A stretch of 64,000 bases of DNA from Batrachochytrium dendrobatidis JAM81 (Eukaryota; Chytridiomycota; Chytridiomycetes; Rhizophydiales): assembly GCF_000203795.2 (NCBI RefSeq), contig NW_006281107.1, positions 78,204 through 142,203 of the forward strand, given 5' to 3'. Below are positions 1 to 9,805 of the stretch, piece after piece (the first letter of the stretch is position 1; each line of letters opens with the position of its first letter). The notes under the pieces were generated by a model. It searched no databases. It saw only the letters and a program-made list of their open reading frames with translations, and was not told the origin of the DNA. The position numbers and the translations under genes were made by a program.

Positions 1-1074
1 TTTTGCGAAAGTCCTGATTGCGCAAACACTTGTTTAGCGCGGTCGCCTATGTTACATAAAATAGAGATGAGCAAGTAATACACTTTATAAAGACAATTGG
101 GTGATACGCACCATCCATATATCCAGAGTTGGTTGGATCCCATGTTTTAAAAGTGACATCATACTGTGCTTTTTCAGCAGGTGTGATAATCCACGCTCGC
201 CGTTGTTGCTGAAACTGTTGTGGAATTTGTAACGTCTGTTTTGGACCGTGTAGCGATGCGATCGAACTAGACGAGGACATACCAGTCAATTGTGGAATCA
301 AGGGCGAATTTATTGGCTGTGATAAAGGAGCAATGTTAGGAGAAGCACTTCCGTAGGAACCAGAAACAGACCGCGAGCCTGAAGAAACCGAGTAAGATCC
401 AGGTCCAGGTCCAGATCCAGATCCAGGCGCAGATGTAGCAGATGCCGCCAAAACCTGTTGATGTACATCTGGAGGAAGCGATGGAGGAAGTGGAGATCCA
501 CTCAGTGCAAGTTTAGCCAAAAACATGCCCAATGCAAACTCGGCAAATGTAAGTGTTTGCCCTCCATTTACTGTACACAGATTCCTAAATAATATAAAAA
601 GATTAATTCCAATTGAACAGTTTGTCGTATAATTAAATTAACCATAACATACCAAATGGCTGCAAGGGTAGTAGTAGGCAGGCCAGATTGCATAAATACT
701 TGCTGGGCGGAAATAGCTAATGGGTTGACCAAAAAATAAAACAGTTAGACAAGGTATGAACTATCAAGTAGATGTTCTGGATGAAATATCAAATGTATGA
801 ATTTCATATCAACTAAACAAACAATCGCTTAATATAGAACCAGCATTAACTCATCCAACACATTTAATTCAATGTTTAAATCTCGATAAATCCGACTTAC
901 AAGACATTGAAATGGATGCATTTCCTCCATTAGCAGATAGAAACAGTTGTTTGTATTGAATTAAATCCTGTGGATGAATAAACGAAAGGCCAGCGGTGCC
1001 TAAAGATAATCAATTCAGATAAAATCGTTGAGAATCATTCATAAATGTCAAGCAATACAAAGCGGTGTTGCCAT
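1..1074 (-). CDS. EH-domain endocytic protein (Pan1/Ede1/Eps15-like), 5' part, cut by left edge
   Basis: Hand-built exons on the minus strand: 1059-1074, 901-999, 653-716, 112-584 and 1-46, all with compatible phases; the gene continues past base 1. The start ATG is at 1074. The first EH domain runs from the HPQDLIQYKQLF stretch through QSGLP to the TFAEFALGMFLAKLALSG block, ending near SPLPPSLPP. A low-complexity linker rich in Pro, Gly and Ser follows, then a second EH domain opening with WIITPAEKAQYDVTFKTWD and reaching QVFAQSGLS at the edge. EH domains bind NPF motifs in endocytic adaptors, so a role in actin-linked clathrin endocytosis is likely. Pan1, Ede1 and Eps15 cannot be told apart without the C-terminus. 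It is divergent from HRQ1 with about 295 bp between the two starts. I am sure of the EH family and less sure of the tiny first exon. Confidence 0.82.
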
Positions 1075-1275
1075 TTATCTGGCGGCCATTGCAAGCCCAA
1101 ACATGAGAAATTCAGTCTTTATTCAATTAAACCGCCAATTCTCATTCTGTAAATTATGCTGCAATTATATCTTAGAAACAGCAGTGCGATAGCCCACCTG
1201 CTGCTGCCTGGCCTGAATGCATGACTTTGTTGGTCAAAGTTTGCGAGTTGTAATTTGAACATTCCAATTCCTAGT

Positions 1276-1326
1276 CACGTGAACTGATAATGTTGTTTGA
1301 TCGAGTACGATCAGTTCATACACGTG
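1276..1326. promoter_or_regulatory. Pair of CACGTG E-boxes in the EH/HRQ1 divergent promoter
   Basis: CACGTG occurs at 1276-1281, within GTCACGTGA, and again at 1321-1326, 43-93 bp upstream of the chosen HRQ1 start. This is the core site of Cbf1/USF-type bHLH factors. Similar sites sit upstream of the PDB1 and SUN-domain genes in this window. Function is inferred from the motif alone. Confidence 0.4.
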
Positions 1327-1368
1327 GTCGCGCATTTATCCAACATTCTCGGTAAACCGCGAACTGCA

Positions 1369-4300
1369 ATGGAAAGATCTGCCATCGTTGCTGCTGGAAA
1401 GAGAAAGAGAAAGACGGCAGACACCAGCAATACTCGAAAAAAACAATCATCTACTGTTCCAGAGTTTGCTTTATATCCTTTGGATTTGCCTTTGTCGCTG
1501 CTGGATGCTAAAAATGTCTTTGAAGGTATCAATCTGGCCGCTGCTTTAAATCCACTCTGTGAATGTTCTTATCAAGCGATCCGCACTACCGTATCTAAAC
1601 TGCTTGCTAGGTATATTTCTTTAAATGCAACCACTTGAATGCATCCAGTACAGTCTTGATCCGTTTTAAACTCATGATGTTCATATAATCATTGGACTGA
1701 AAAAATAGGGAAATCACACTGATAGATGTAGCAGCCGTAAAAGCCATTGCTCAGGATATGCTGGTTATAAAGTGGGTTCAAAGTTTGTATCGAAACGATG
1801 GATCTACAATTGAACTTAAAACTGCGGCTGGACTTGCTGATTCAATCCAAACTTTAGAACCAGTTTTGACAATTGCATTCTCAGATACAGCCATGTTCAA
1901 AAAATCCATGTCTAAAGGTGCATCTGCTAAAATGAATAAACTCGCTGTGGAACGTCGCAGTATGGATTTCTATACTCGATTGATGAGTTTCTGGCAAAAA
2001 GCCAAACTGCTAGAAACCGACATTGAATTGTTTTTAAACCAAGCCAAATCAACTGCGCTACCTTGTAATCCTTATATCCAAACATCACTCATCAACGAGC
2101 CATCTGCTTGTATATCCACTTTAAATGTGCACGATCCAAGCAAAAATGTATCCAGCAGTGATATTCCAACTGCTGCTGACATTGTTTCATCCATAAAGTA
2201 TACGCCGTTTTATCGCGATCAGATTGGTTCTACCCATCATCATGTCACTGCTATTCGCGAGGCCAAGTATGGAAAATTACCCAAAGCAATCGAGCAGTCC
2301 AAAACATGGCAATCAATTCAATCATTTACCAAGATCTATCATTGCTACGAACATCAAACCGAAGCACTGCACGCTATCCAAGATGGTCATAGTGTGATTT
2401 TATCTGCCTCTACTTCAAGGTTTGAAAATATGTTTAAATAATGTCTGTATTCTTAAAACTCGGTTACTTGTTAAACTATAACATGTGAATACTGTTAGTG
2501 GAAAGTCTCTTGTATATCAACTAGCTATACTTTATGAACTAGAGCGTATTCCGCATTCACGATCTATACTTATTTTCCCCACAAAAGCACTTGCGCAAGA
2601 CCAAAAACGATCTTTGAACAATTTAATTTGTCAGCTCCCTCATCTAACCCATAGTGTATGCGACACTTTTGATGGGGATACCTCGACCAACTCAAATATT
2701 CGAAAAAATCTTCGAAATACACTATCCATAGCACTAACCAACCCAGACATGCTACATGCTGCAATCTTGCCTCATCATGCTTTGTGGCATTCATTTTTGA
2801 TGAATTTACGGTTTGTTGTTATAGATGAAATGCATTATTACACAGGAAAACTGGGTGTGCATTTTGCGTTAGTGATGCGAAGATTGCTACGCATATGTAG
2901 ATTCTATGGCAACAACCACGTCCAGTTTATTGGCTGCTCAGCTACAATTGGAAACCCTTTTGAACTTATGAAGACATTGGTAGGCGTGGAGGATGTGATT
3001 GCTGTTACAAACGACACATCAGGTATGGGTGCTCGACACCAGATTATATGGAATCCACCGTATCGTTTTATCGACTTTCCATCGCTCGGGCGGTTAAGTG
3101 TACTGGATGAAACTGCGCAAGTTTTTGCGTTTTGTATATTAAAGCAAGTGAAAACTATATGCTTTACAAAGGTTTGATGGTTTATCTGTGCATTGTCTAT
3201 AAGAATGAAACTATATAATTGTAGTGACTGATAAGCTTTCACTTGCTGTATTTTAGACTCGAAATCTCTGCGAATTAGTTTTTCGTGAAACTGTAGCAGT
3301 GATTCAAAAAACTAATCCAGAACTTTCCAAAAAAATTGCGTCGTATCGTGGTGGTTATAATTCAAGCGATAGGCGTCGGATTGAATCCCAGTTGTTTTGC
3401 GGAGAACTACTTGGCATTGTTTCGACAAATGCTTTAGAGCTTGGAATTGATATTGGCGTGCTAGATGTGGTAATTCACTGCGGATTTCCATTTAGTTTTG
3501 CGTCTTATCACCAACAGCTAGGCCGTGCAGGTCGAAGAGGCAAACATTCTTTATCTATTTTGGTACAGTATTATCGACACTATTTTAATTTAAATGGCTA
3601 CACATTACTCATTTATTTATTTGTGCAGATTGCCGAGGATACCAATTCTGGTGATCAATGCATGGTCAAGAATCCTAGCTATTTATTTGAAACAACATCA
3701 TTTGAAAACGTTATTGTTGATATTTCCAACCAAGAACTTCTTGAGCCCCATTTACAATGTGCATCAGCCGAAATCCCATTCAATCCTATGCAAGATGCCG
3801 CATTATTTGTATCCCCTAATGAGGATGCCACACTTGAAGATACAATCAATCGTCTAGAGTATATGTGCGATCAACATTTACGGTTTGATGTAGTTCAAAA
3901 TGCATACATTTGTGCGTCCAAATACCAAGGCAATCCCTCATCTGACATATCAATCCGAGGCATGTTGCTCGCGAATGCTGATTCCAACGCATTTGTGGTG
4001 ATGGATATTTCCACCAGAACCGTTATTGAATCCATTGAACCTGAAAAAGTAGCCTTCACACTTTATCCTGATGCAGTGTTTCTTCATATGGGAAATGTGT
4101 ATTTGATAGTTGATGTCAACATCAATCAGAAACTCGCTAGAGCAAAGCGTGCATTTCCCTGCATTGAATACATTACAAAGTGTAAAAGTCTTACAAGGAT
4201 TGATCCAGTTTCAACACGGGGATCTAAATCAGTGCAGACTCAATTGAAGAAAAGTACAGGCCTAGATTCAATTCAATGCAGAGCTGGCAAAATGGAACTT

Positions 4301-4933
4301 GAAACTACCGTTTTTGGATATCTGAAGCTTAATCCAAAAACAATGGCAGTGCTGGAGTATGTTGATACCAATCAAACAACATCTTATAACCGTATTATAT
4401 CAGGCATTTGGATTGACAGTTGAGTTTTACTTTAAACATTGACATTTAATATTTCAAATTATTGTTTAGAATTTCAAATGATAAACTGGTCTAACACATT
4501 TGCATGAATTCTAGTCCCATTAAGCACAGTTTTGGCAATTCAGCAAAAAAATCATGATATTGAATTTAGTATTCATGCTGCTACGCACATCTTAAAATCC
4601 ATATTGCCCTTGTATACATCTACTAATACTGACAGCATGCATAGTATTGCTCACGAGTGCAAATCACCAAATGTAAAGCAATCACGGTCGCCACGAATAA
4701 TCCTATACGACTCTTCAGGGCAAATGGGACTTGTGGAGCGTATGATAAGGTTTATGCCATATTTGATTCTTAAAGCCGCACATAGTTTAAGTAAATGCGA
4801 GTGTCTTGATGGATGCGAGTCTTGTGTATGGTCAACGTCATGCCGATATGGCAATCAAGCGATCGATAAGCATGGGGCTTTGAAAATTCTAAATGATTTA
4901 GCTGGCGTTGATACTGATCCGCTAGCCCTGTGA
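1369..4933 (+). CDS. HRQ1: ATP-dependent DNA helicase HRQ1 (RecQ4-like, MrfA/DUF1998 family)
   Basis: Six exons (1369-1610, 1709-2419, 2499-3171, 3257-3562, 3629-4418, 4515-4933) join in frame to 1046 residues. The start ATG at 1369 gives a lysine-rich, NLS-like segment (AAGKRKRK). Superfamily 2 helicase motifs are visible: Walker A as STSSGKS near residue 318, DEMH near 426, GCSAT, STNALELGIDIG and QQLGRAGRRG near 631. The C-terminus carries the family's cysteine cluster (CECLDGCESC...C) near residue 1001. Hrq1 is a 3'-5' helicase in DNA crosslink repair and telomere upkeep, acting in the nucleus. Two introns need care: the 66-nt intron at 3563-3628 restores ILIAEDTNSGDQC, and the donor at 4419 is GTTGAG, giving IWIDIPLS. 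Recognition as Hrq1 is strong; exact splice sites are inferred. Confidence 0.92.
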
Positions 4934-5382
4934 AATATTGTGCATGTAAACGATTGAAGCAATAAAAGTGTAATTTTACAACCATTTGCTTTACCGTTGT
5001 ATTCACGTAAAAATGGAACACCAAATGTCATATAATAAGCAGCTGGTTTCATGAAACTCGAGTGCTGGCTTTCATCAAATTGACTGATTCGACATGGTAC
5101 AAACCATTCAACCCACGACAATATTGCGACTAGAGCTTCATATTTATTGTTAAATTCTGTTGAGCGTTACCTGGTATAATAATAATGGTTTTGTTTATTG
5201 AGCAATTCCAAACACTCGGTCAATTTCTAATAGGAAAACACAACACACATATTTAGCCATTTTATCCCAAACAAAAATCACTGCAAGATAAATACAAATG
5301 TTTCATTTTAAACAAGTACAACCGTAAATGATCAAACGGAATATGGGTATTAGCTTGGTTAAACGTTTGTGATGGTATACCG
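4934..5382. other. Convergent intergenic spacer with one inverted-repeat terminus
   Basis: This gap lies between the 3' ends of HRQ1 and the minus-strand gene at 5383. Open frames here look like chance. Near 4990-5015 there is a GTTGTATTCACGTAAAAATG sequence, a copy of the terminal motif of the dispersed repeat family described elsewhere in this window, without a recognisable partner end. Confidence 0.4.
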
Positions 5383-6279
5383 CTATGTAATATTTAGAGT
5401 GTGATGTTGATCTGTCTGTTTTTCATCAAGATTTGCCATGGCGGCTATTTTACCTTGAATGGCAATACGTTGCACTCGGGCTAGATTCAAACAAGTATGT
5501 TTGGGCATACTCAGAATAAATGAAACCAATCTTTGGTCTTTTCTCATGATCGCGTAGACAATCAATTCTTCGGATACCTCTCTAAACAGATCAGCACATT
5601 TAGATTGGGTCGATGTGGATCCCAGTTTACCATCAAGAACTTGCCGCAACGTATGCTGACCAATGGGACATGTACCCCATTGAACAAAGGATTGAATAGA
5701 TATGCTTTGGTTGTCGATCAAACATAGTACATTGGATGGAGCGAGGTATCGAAATACTTTGTGAGGTAATGTAATGCACTTTTTATAAAAAAGTTGAGGA
5801 TGCTCAAGAAGTGCAAGTGTTTGGTTGACATGACCAAATCGAACAAGGTTTTTTAACAGGTCGTTTGCGTTGCAAAATCCGTAGGTAAGCGCAAGAACGA
5901 GAATGTCATACTTTCCCCATCTGGCAAGCCATGTATTTAGACAAAAAGACTCATGATTGAGATTTTGAATATTCGGTAAAGAGCTGTTCAAGTGAAATAG
6001 CAACTGTGACCACACACTGGTAGTCAAGATATGGTATTGAACACCAGTCTCGAAAACACTCTGCACAAGCTGTAGTTGTCGCTCGGAATTCAACTCGGTG
6101 TTGAATTCCTTTAGCCGGTGTTGACTATGATTTACAAGCCATATGAGTCGAATCTTTGTATGTTTTCCGACCATCCAGAACGCCCGACATGTACGTAAAA
6201 GTGCGAATGGATCATCCAGTAACTCAATCATGCGCAATACAATCAAAGGATATGATCTGGCCAAAACCCCGATATGCAT
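5383..6279 (-). CDS. Hypothetical protein with F-box-like N-terminus
   Basis: This is a single open frame of 298 residues. The first ATG in frame is at 6279; the frame stays open a little further upstream without an ATG. The N-terminus (PLIVLRMIELLDDPFALLRT followed by CRAFWMVGKH) resembles an F-box: a hydrophobic helix, an acidic turn, then a CRxFW motif. The rest is helical, rich in Leu, His and Cys, with loosely repeated segments of about 35 residues that could be degenerate ankyrin or similar helical repeats. I recognise no catalytic motif, signal peptide or membrane segment. If the F-box reading is right, it would be a substrate adaptor of an SCF ubiquitin ligase. It lies tail to tail with HRQ1. 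That the gene is real is likely; the function is a guess. Confidence 0.6.
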   Translation of the reverse strand: MHIGVLARSYPLIVLRMIELLDDPFALLRTCRAFWMVGKHTKIRLIWLVNHSQHRLKEFNTELNSERQLQLVQSVFETGVQYHILTTSVWSQLLFHLNSSLPNIQNLNHESFCLNTWLARWGKYDILVLALTYGFCNANDLLKNLVRFGHVNQTLALLEHPQLFYKKCITLPHKVFRYLAPSNVLCLIDNQSISIQSFVQWGTCPIGQHTLRQVLDGKLGSTSTQSKCADLFREVSEELIVYAIMRKDQRLVSFILSMPKHTCLNLARVQRIAIQGKIAAMANLDEKQTDQHHTLNIT

Positions 6280-6570
6280 AGCAGCCTGATATTTAATTTC
6301 CAATAATGATTTGAACAACAATGTGAATGGTATTTATAAATACCGTAATTCAATTTAATGTTCATTGACTCGTATTGATGAAACACGCTGCTGTTCACTA
6401 CGTTCACTTGAGCCGGATTTTTCTGAAACCATATCGGGTCGCAAACAAATCACATGTTTTAGTTGTAAATCATCATGTAGAGTGAAAGTCTAATTTAGAC
6501 TATCAAAAAGCTTTTAATGACTCAAACTTCACACAGATTTGAAGTCATGAACATAAATTTATGCAAAAAA

Positions 6571-6642
6571 TTCCCCGTCGGGGAATCGAACCCCGGCCAC
6601 CTGTGTGAGAGACAGGTATCCTAACCACTGGACTAACGAGGA
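6571..6642 (-). tRNA. tRNA-Glu (anticodon CUC)
   Basis: On the minus strand the 72-nt sequence begins TCCTCGTTAGTCCAGTGGTT and ends with an acceptor arm pairing TCCTCGT with ACGGGGA, including one G-U pair. The anticodon stem CCTGT/ACAGG encloses the loop CTCTCAC, giving anticodon CUC. The T arm reads GGTTCGATTCC inside a CCGGG/CCCGA-type stem. No intron is present, and CCA is not encoded. Confidence 0.95.
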
Positions 6643-7489
6643 TACATAATAACAATTGGCTTAATGTTATACATTTTTTCAGCTATTTTCACAATCATCC
6701 ATGCAACATCTGATGATGCAAAAATACATAATGGATAGCCATTAATAGTATAGATAGGACACTGAATGATACCAGAATTTGTAGGCGAGTTTTCCGGGGA
6801 AATTGACTGACTTGAGATTCACCAGCTTCCAGGAAATCCATTTTGGGTAATTTTCCATACAGTTTAGACAACTAAATCACAATCGAATTATAACCTAAAG
6901 TTTTTGACTTGAATTATTTATCTCCGATAGCTTGCTATTTGACAACTTTGTACAACATTCAGTAGTAATTATCGCTTACAAAATCTGGTATCATTTGGTG
7001 CCCTATCTATACTACTGTCATTCATGGCATGATGAATACCACCAAAGATTGTACAATGCATGGTGACATCAAAAGAAAAGTCCAGTGCAAACCGAGTTTG
7101 TATCATATGATGAACGGTGTGTTAAAATAGTCAAATTCCAATAGAAAAGCGCAGATACTCGGCCATTACCTGTTTCAAAGCAAGAAACAATTACTAGAAA
7201 ATAGCATTTCATTTTATATGAATACGGCTGTATGTATTTGAATAGATTCTCATATTGTCTAAATAAACAATCTGCTTTTCAAACTTGAACCAAATGTTGG
7301 TTCTCATCAGATATTTAAACTGGACTTTTTTAAATAAACGGTTTGAACAAGTTTAAACTTGTATAATTACACATTCCAAGTGAATCTTGTTCAATTCTAA
7401 TCTAGATGTTTATATTTGGCAAGGTTTTCACTTTATGTACTTGGTCAACCTGTGTCTGCATTTAGTTTATATTAACAGTCACAACTCTA
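6643..7489. other. Intergenic region with a decayed repeat-element end
   Basis: No credible coding frame was found. Around 7098-7125 there is a TATCATATGATGAACGGTG segment, and at 7208-7232 TTTATATGAATACGGCTGTA. Both match the right half and right terminus of the dispersed inverted-repeat family found elsewhere in the window, so this looks like a partial copy. The rest is A+T-rich and includes the presumed promoter of the chitosanase gene. Confidence 0.4.
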
Positions 7490-8732
7490 ATGAAACTCAT
7501 TTTTACTCGAATCGTTTTGATTGGTATGCTAAATGGAATGGCTTATGGCGATCCAGATAAAATTGCTACCAATTCATGCCAGACAAGTATCATTCTTAAG
7601 CTCACCAACGTGTTTGAAACCAGTCATCAAGAGTAAATGTTTGCCATGACGTTGCAACTTATGATTTCATGTGTTGAAACTTTACGCTGGTGTGGGGTTA
7701 GTTGGGTCAATCTGATTAAACCTGTCTGAAATATTGTATAGATTTCAGTTTGATCCGTGTGTGCAGTTGAGTGATGGTCATGGATACTCGGCAGGAATCG
7801 TTCAATTTACAACTGGGACTGGATCGGCTGAACAAGTGATTCAATTTTACTCTGATCGAGTGCATCCCAATGAGTTTACAGTCATGAACGCAACATTGGA
7901 AGCCATCACATTGCAGTTGAAAGCAGGCGCGTCTGGTGATGCAAGTGGGTTGGTGTCGTCTGTTGCGGGATTGGATGGATACTGTGATGCATGGAGTAAA
8001 GCATCACAACGACCAGAGTTTCGGGATGCTCAAATAGCCATGCTGGCTAAAATGTATTTTATTCCAAGTCAAAAGGCAGCTACCGATGCAGGATTGTCGT
8101 ATGCAGGTATCGATATTGGATGATGTTGAAATCAAACATTACATGTTAATACGTTAACGAGTTTAAATCTATACAGTATCTATTGGACAAATTTACGACT
8201 CGACAATTCAACTAGGAGCGCAAGGAACGCACGAGTTAATACAGATGGTTACTGCTCGTCGTGGTACTCCAGGACCACAGAATGAGCTGGAATGGATTTC
8301 CGAGTTTTTAGACGATCGTGAAAAAAAGCTAATTGCGATGGGTGGTGCATGTAAGCAGCAATGGATTGAGTTTGAAAATTCCAATTATAGTCAAATACTA
8401 ACAAGATTGATGTTTGGAATAAATATAATCAAACAGATGCGCCGACAGTAACTCGGATCAAAAGCTATCAATTTCTAGTTAAAAACAATGATCCCAATTT
8501 TCAAGCCATGCCAGTTCATGGATTAGACAATGATGGCAAACCCATGAATGTTGACTGCAATTCGGAAATCACCATTCCAGGCATGAATGATGGTATTCCA
8601 GGTGGATTAGGGTTAGGCAAACCAGGAAATAGTTCTATATTTTACGGTGCTGCCATGGCAGTTGAATCGGAGAGTATTTTGATGGTTTGGTGGTTGAGTT
8701 TTGTTGGGATTTCAATCTGGTGTTTTCTATAA
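7490..8732 (+). CDS. Secreted chitosanase, glycoside hydrolase family 46
   Basis: Four exons (7490-7632, 7742-8106, 8177-8350, 8437-8732) join to 325 residues. Residues 1-20 form a signal peptide ending in MLNGMAYG. The mature protein follows the GH46 pattern: LTNVFET carries the likely catalytic acid Glu43, and LSDGHGYSAG carries the likely Asp59, followed by FTTGTG. Later blocks (GQIYDSTIQLGAQGTHELIQ, EWISEFLDDREKKL) also match the family. GH46 enzymes endo-hydrolyse beta-1,4 bonds in chitosan outside the cell. The third intron (8351-8436) has a strong GTAAGC donor and a TACTAAC branch site. The C-terminal 60 or so residues are glycine-rich and end in a hydrophobic stretch that I do not recognise; the final exon end is less certain. 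GH46 is mainly bacterial and chloroviral, so the gene may be acquired. Confidence 0.85.
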
Positions 8733-8872
8733 AACTGAATGTTATTTTTCGACCATTCAAATGATGATTGAAAAATGAAACAACGATCATCTAACTAGTC
8801 AAGTACAAACCCAAACTCTACAAACTGGTTTTCAAATCTACAAGACTAATAAACATCAAATCTTAATTGAAA

Positions 8873-9480
8873 TTAGTTTCGATCTCTTGGATGAAGTTTC
8901 TTTGGAGGTTTGATGAATTTTGTCTTGTGTTTTGGAGCACGAATGGTAGAGTAAGCAGCATGAGCTACTTCACTACAAGCACGCATGAGCAAAGACTGCT
9001 TGTCTTCTGGAACAGTTTGATCGACAGTCGCTAGCTCATCCTCTAAAGCTGGTGTTTGGTTAAAGTAGTCGATGAGATTGTGTCTTTTTCGAATATCATC
9101 ATCTGCTTTAGGAGATACAAATGGTTTCAGCTAAAAGGTTTAAACAGCAGGATGAGTACAGACAAGATCATAAAAACAAGATTGTATGTTTGAATCTATC
9201 ATGAATATACCTCGCACTCGAGTAGATTAGGAATCATAAACTGACGCAATCTCCATGGTTCAATAATGTACTGACCTATAAGAGAGTGTCAAGTAGATAA
9301 AGATCAGACATGAAACTTGCCAATTCAACAACAATAGAATTCAATACCTTTAAGAGTCCAATGACCCATTCTACCACTGCCAGTTCCTTTATAATAGTTT
9401 TTGTTTCCATCTTTTGTAGTGAGTCTTCTCCGCACAGCACCACGAATCAAGCCTTTAAGAGCTCCATCCAGCATTGACAT
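8873..9480 (-). CDS. MRPL27: Mitochondrial large ribosomal subunit protein mL41 (Mrpl27)
   Basis: Three exons (9348-9480, 9211-9275, 8873-9130) give 151 residues. The N-terminus contains the family signature RRRLTTKDGNKNYYKGTGSG followed by RMGHWTLKG, then YIIEPWRLRQFMIPNLLECE and LKPFVSP. These are typical of mL41/Mrpl27, an essential protein of the mitochondrial large subunit. The basic N-terminus serves as the import signal. All splice sites are canonical GT..AG. It is transcribed divergently from the MAPKKK gene, with a 325-bp shared promoter that is highly A+T-rich. Confidence 0.93.
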
Positions 9481-9538
9481 GATAGAAACGAGTAAAGTGT
9501 AAAACTAGAAAAATAATTGAAAAAAATCGAGACTTGAA

Positions 9539-9772
9539 TTTACAAGTGTGTTTGATGTAAAACACAAGTTTATAAATGGATTTTAAATGATTGAAATGAT
9601 TGAAATGAAACAAGAGTTTATAAGAAACAGTTTTTTATAATCAAAAACAGTTTATAAGAAACAGTTTCTTGGAATCAAAAAAACAGTTTTTTAGAATTAA
9701 AATCAAAATAGTTTCTTACAAGAAATATAAAATTTGTACAAGTTACACTTTACGTGAATCCGACAATAATAT
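9539..9772 (+). repeat. Promoter-associated repeat, copy A (upstream of MAPKKK)
   Basis: The segment runs from TTTACAAGTGTGTTTGATGT to ACTTTACGTGAATCCGACAA. Its last 50 or so bases match, with about two differences, a segment ending 7 bp before the GOS1 start at 40850-40980, and its first 35 bases match the beginning of that second copy. Copy A is about 100 bp longer because of an internal A+T-rich stretch with repeated AACAGTTT units. A related GTAAAGTGTAAAACTAG at 9491-9508 faces mL41 in the opposite orientation. Confidence 0.65.
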
Positions 9773-9805
9773 CGGATCTGACAGCAACTATTATTGCTTT
9801 GAAAT

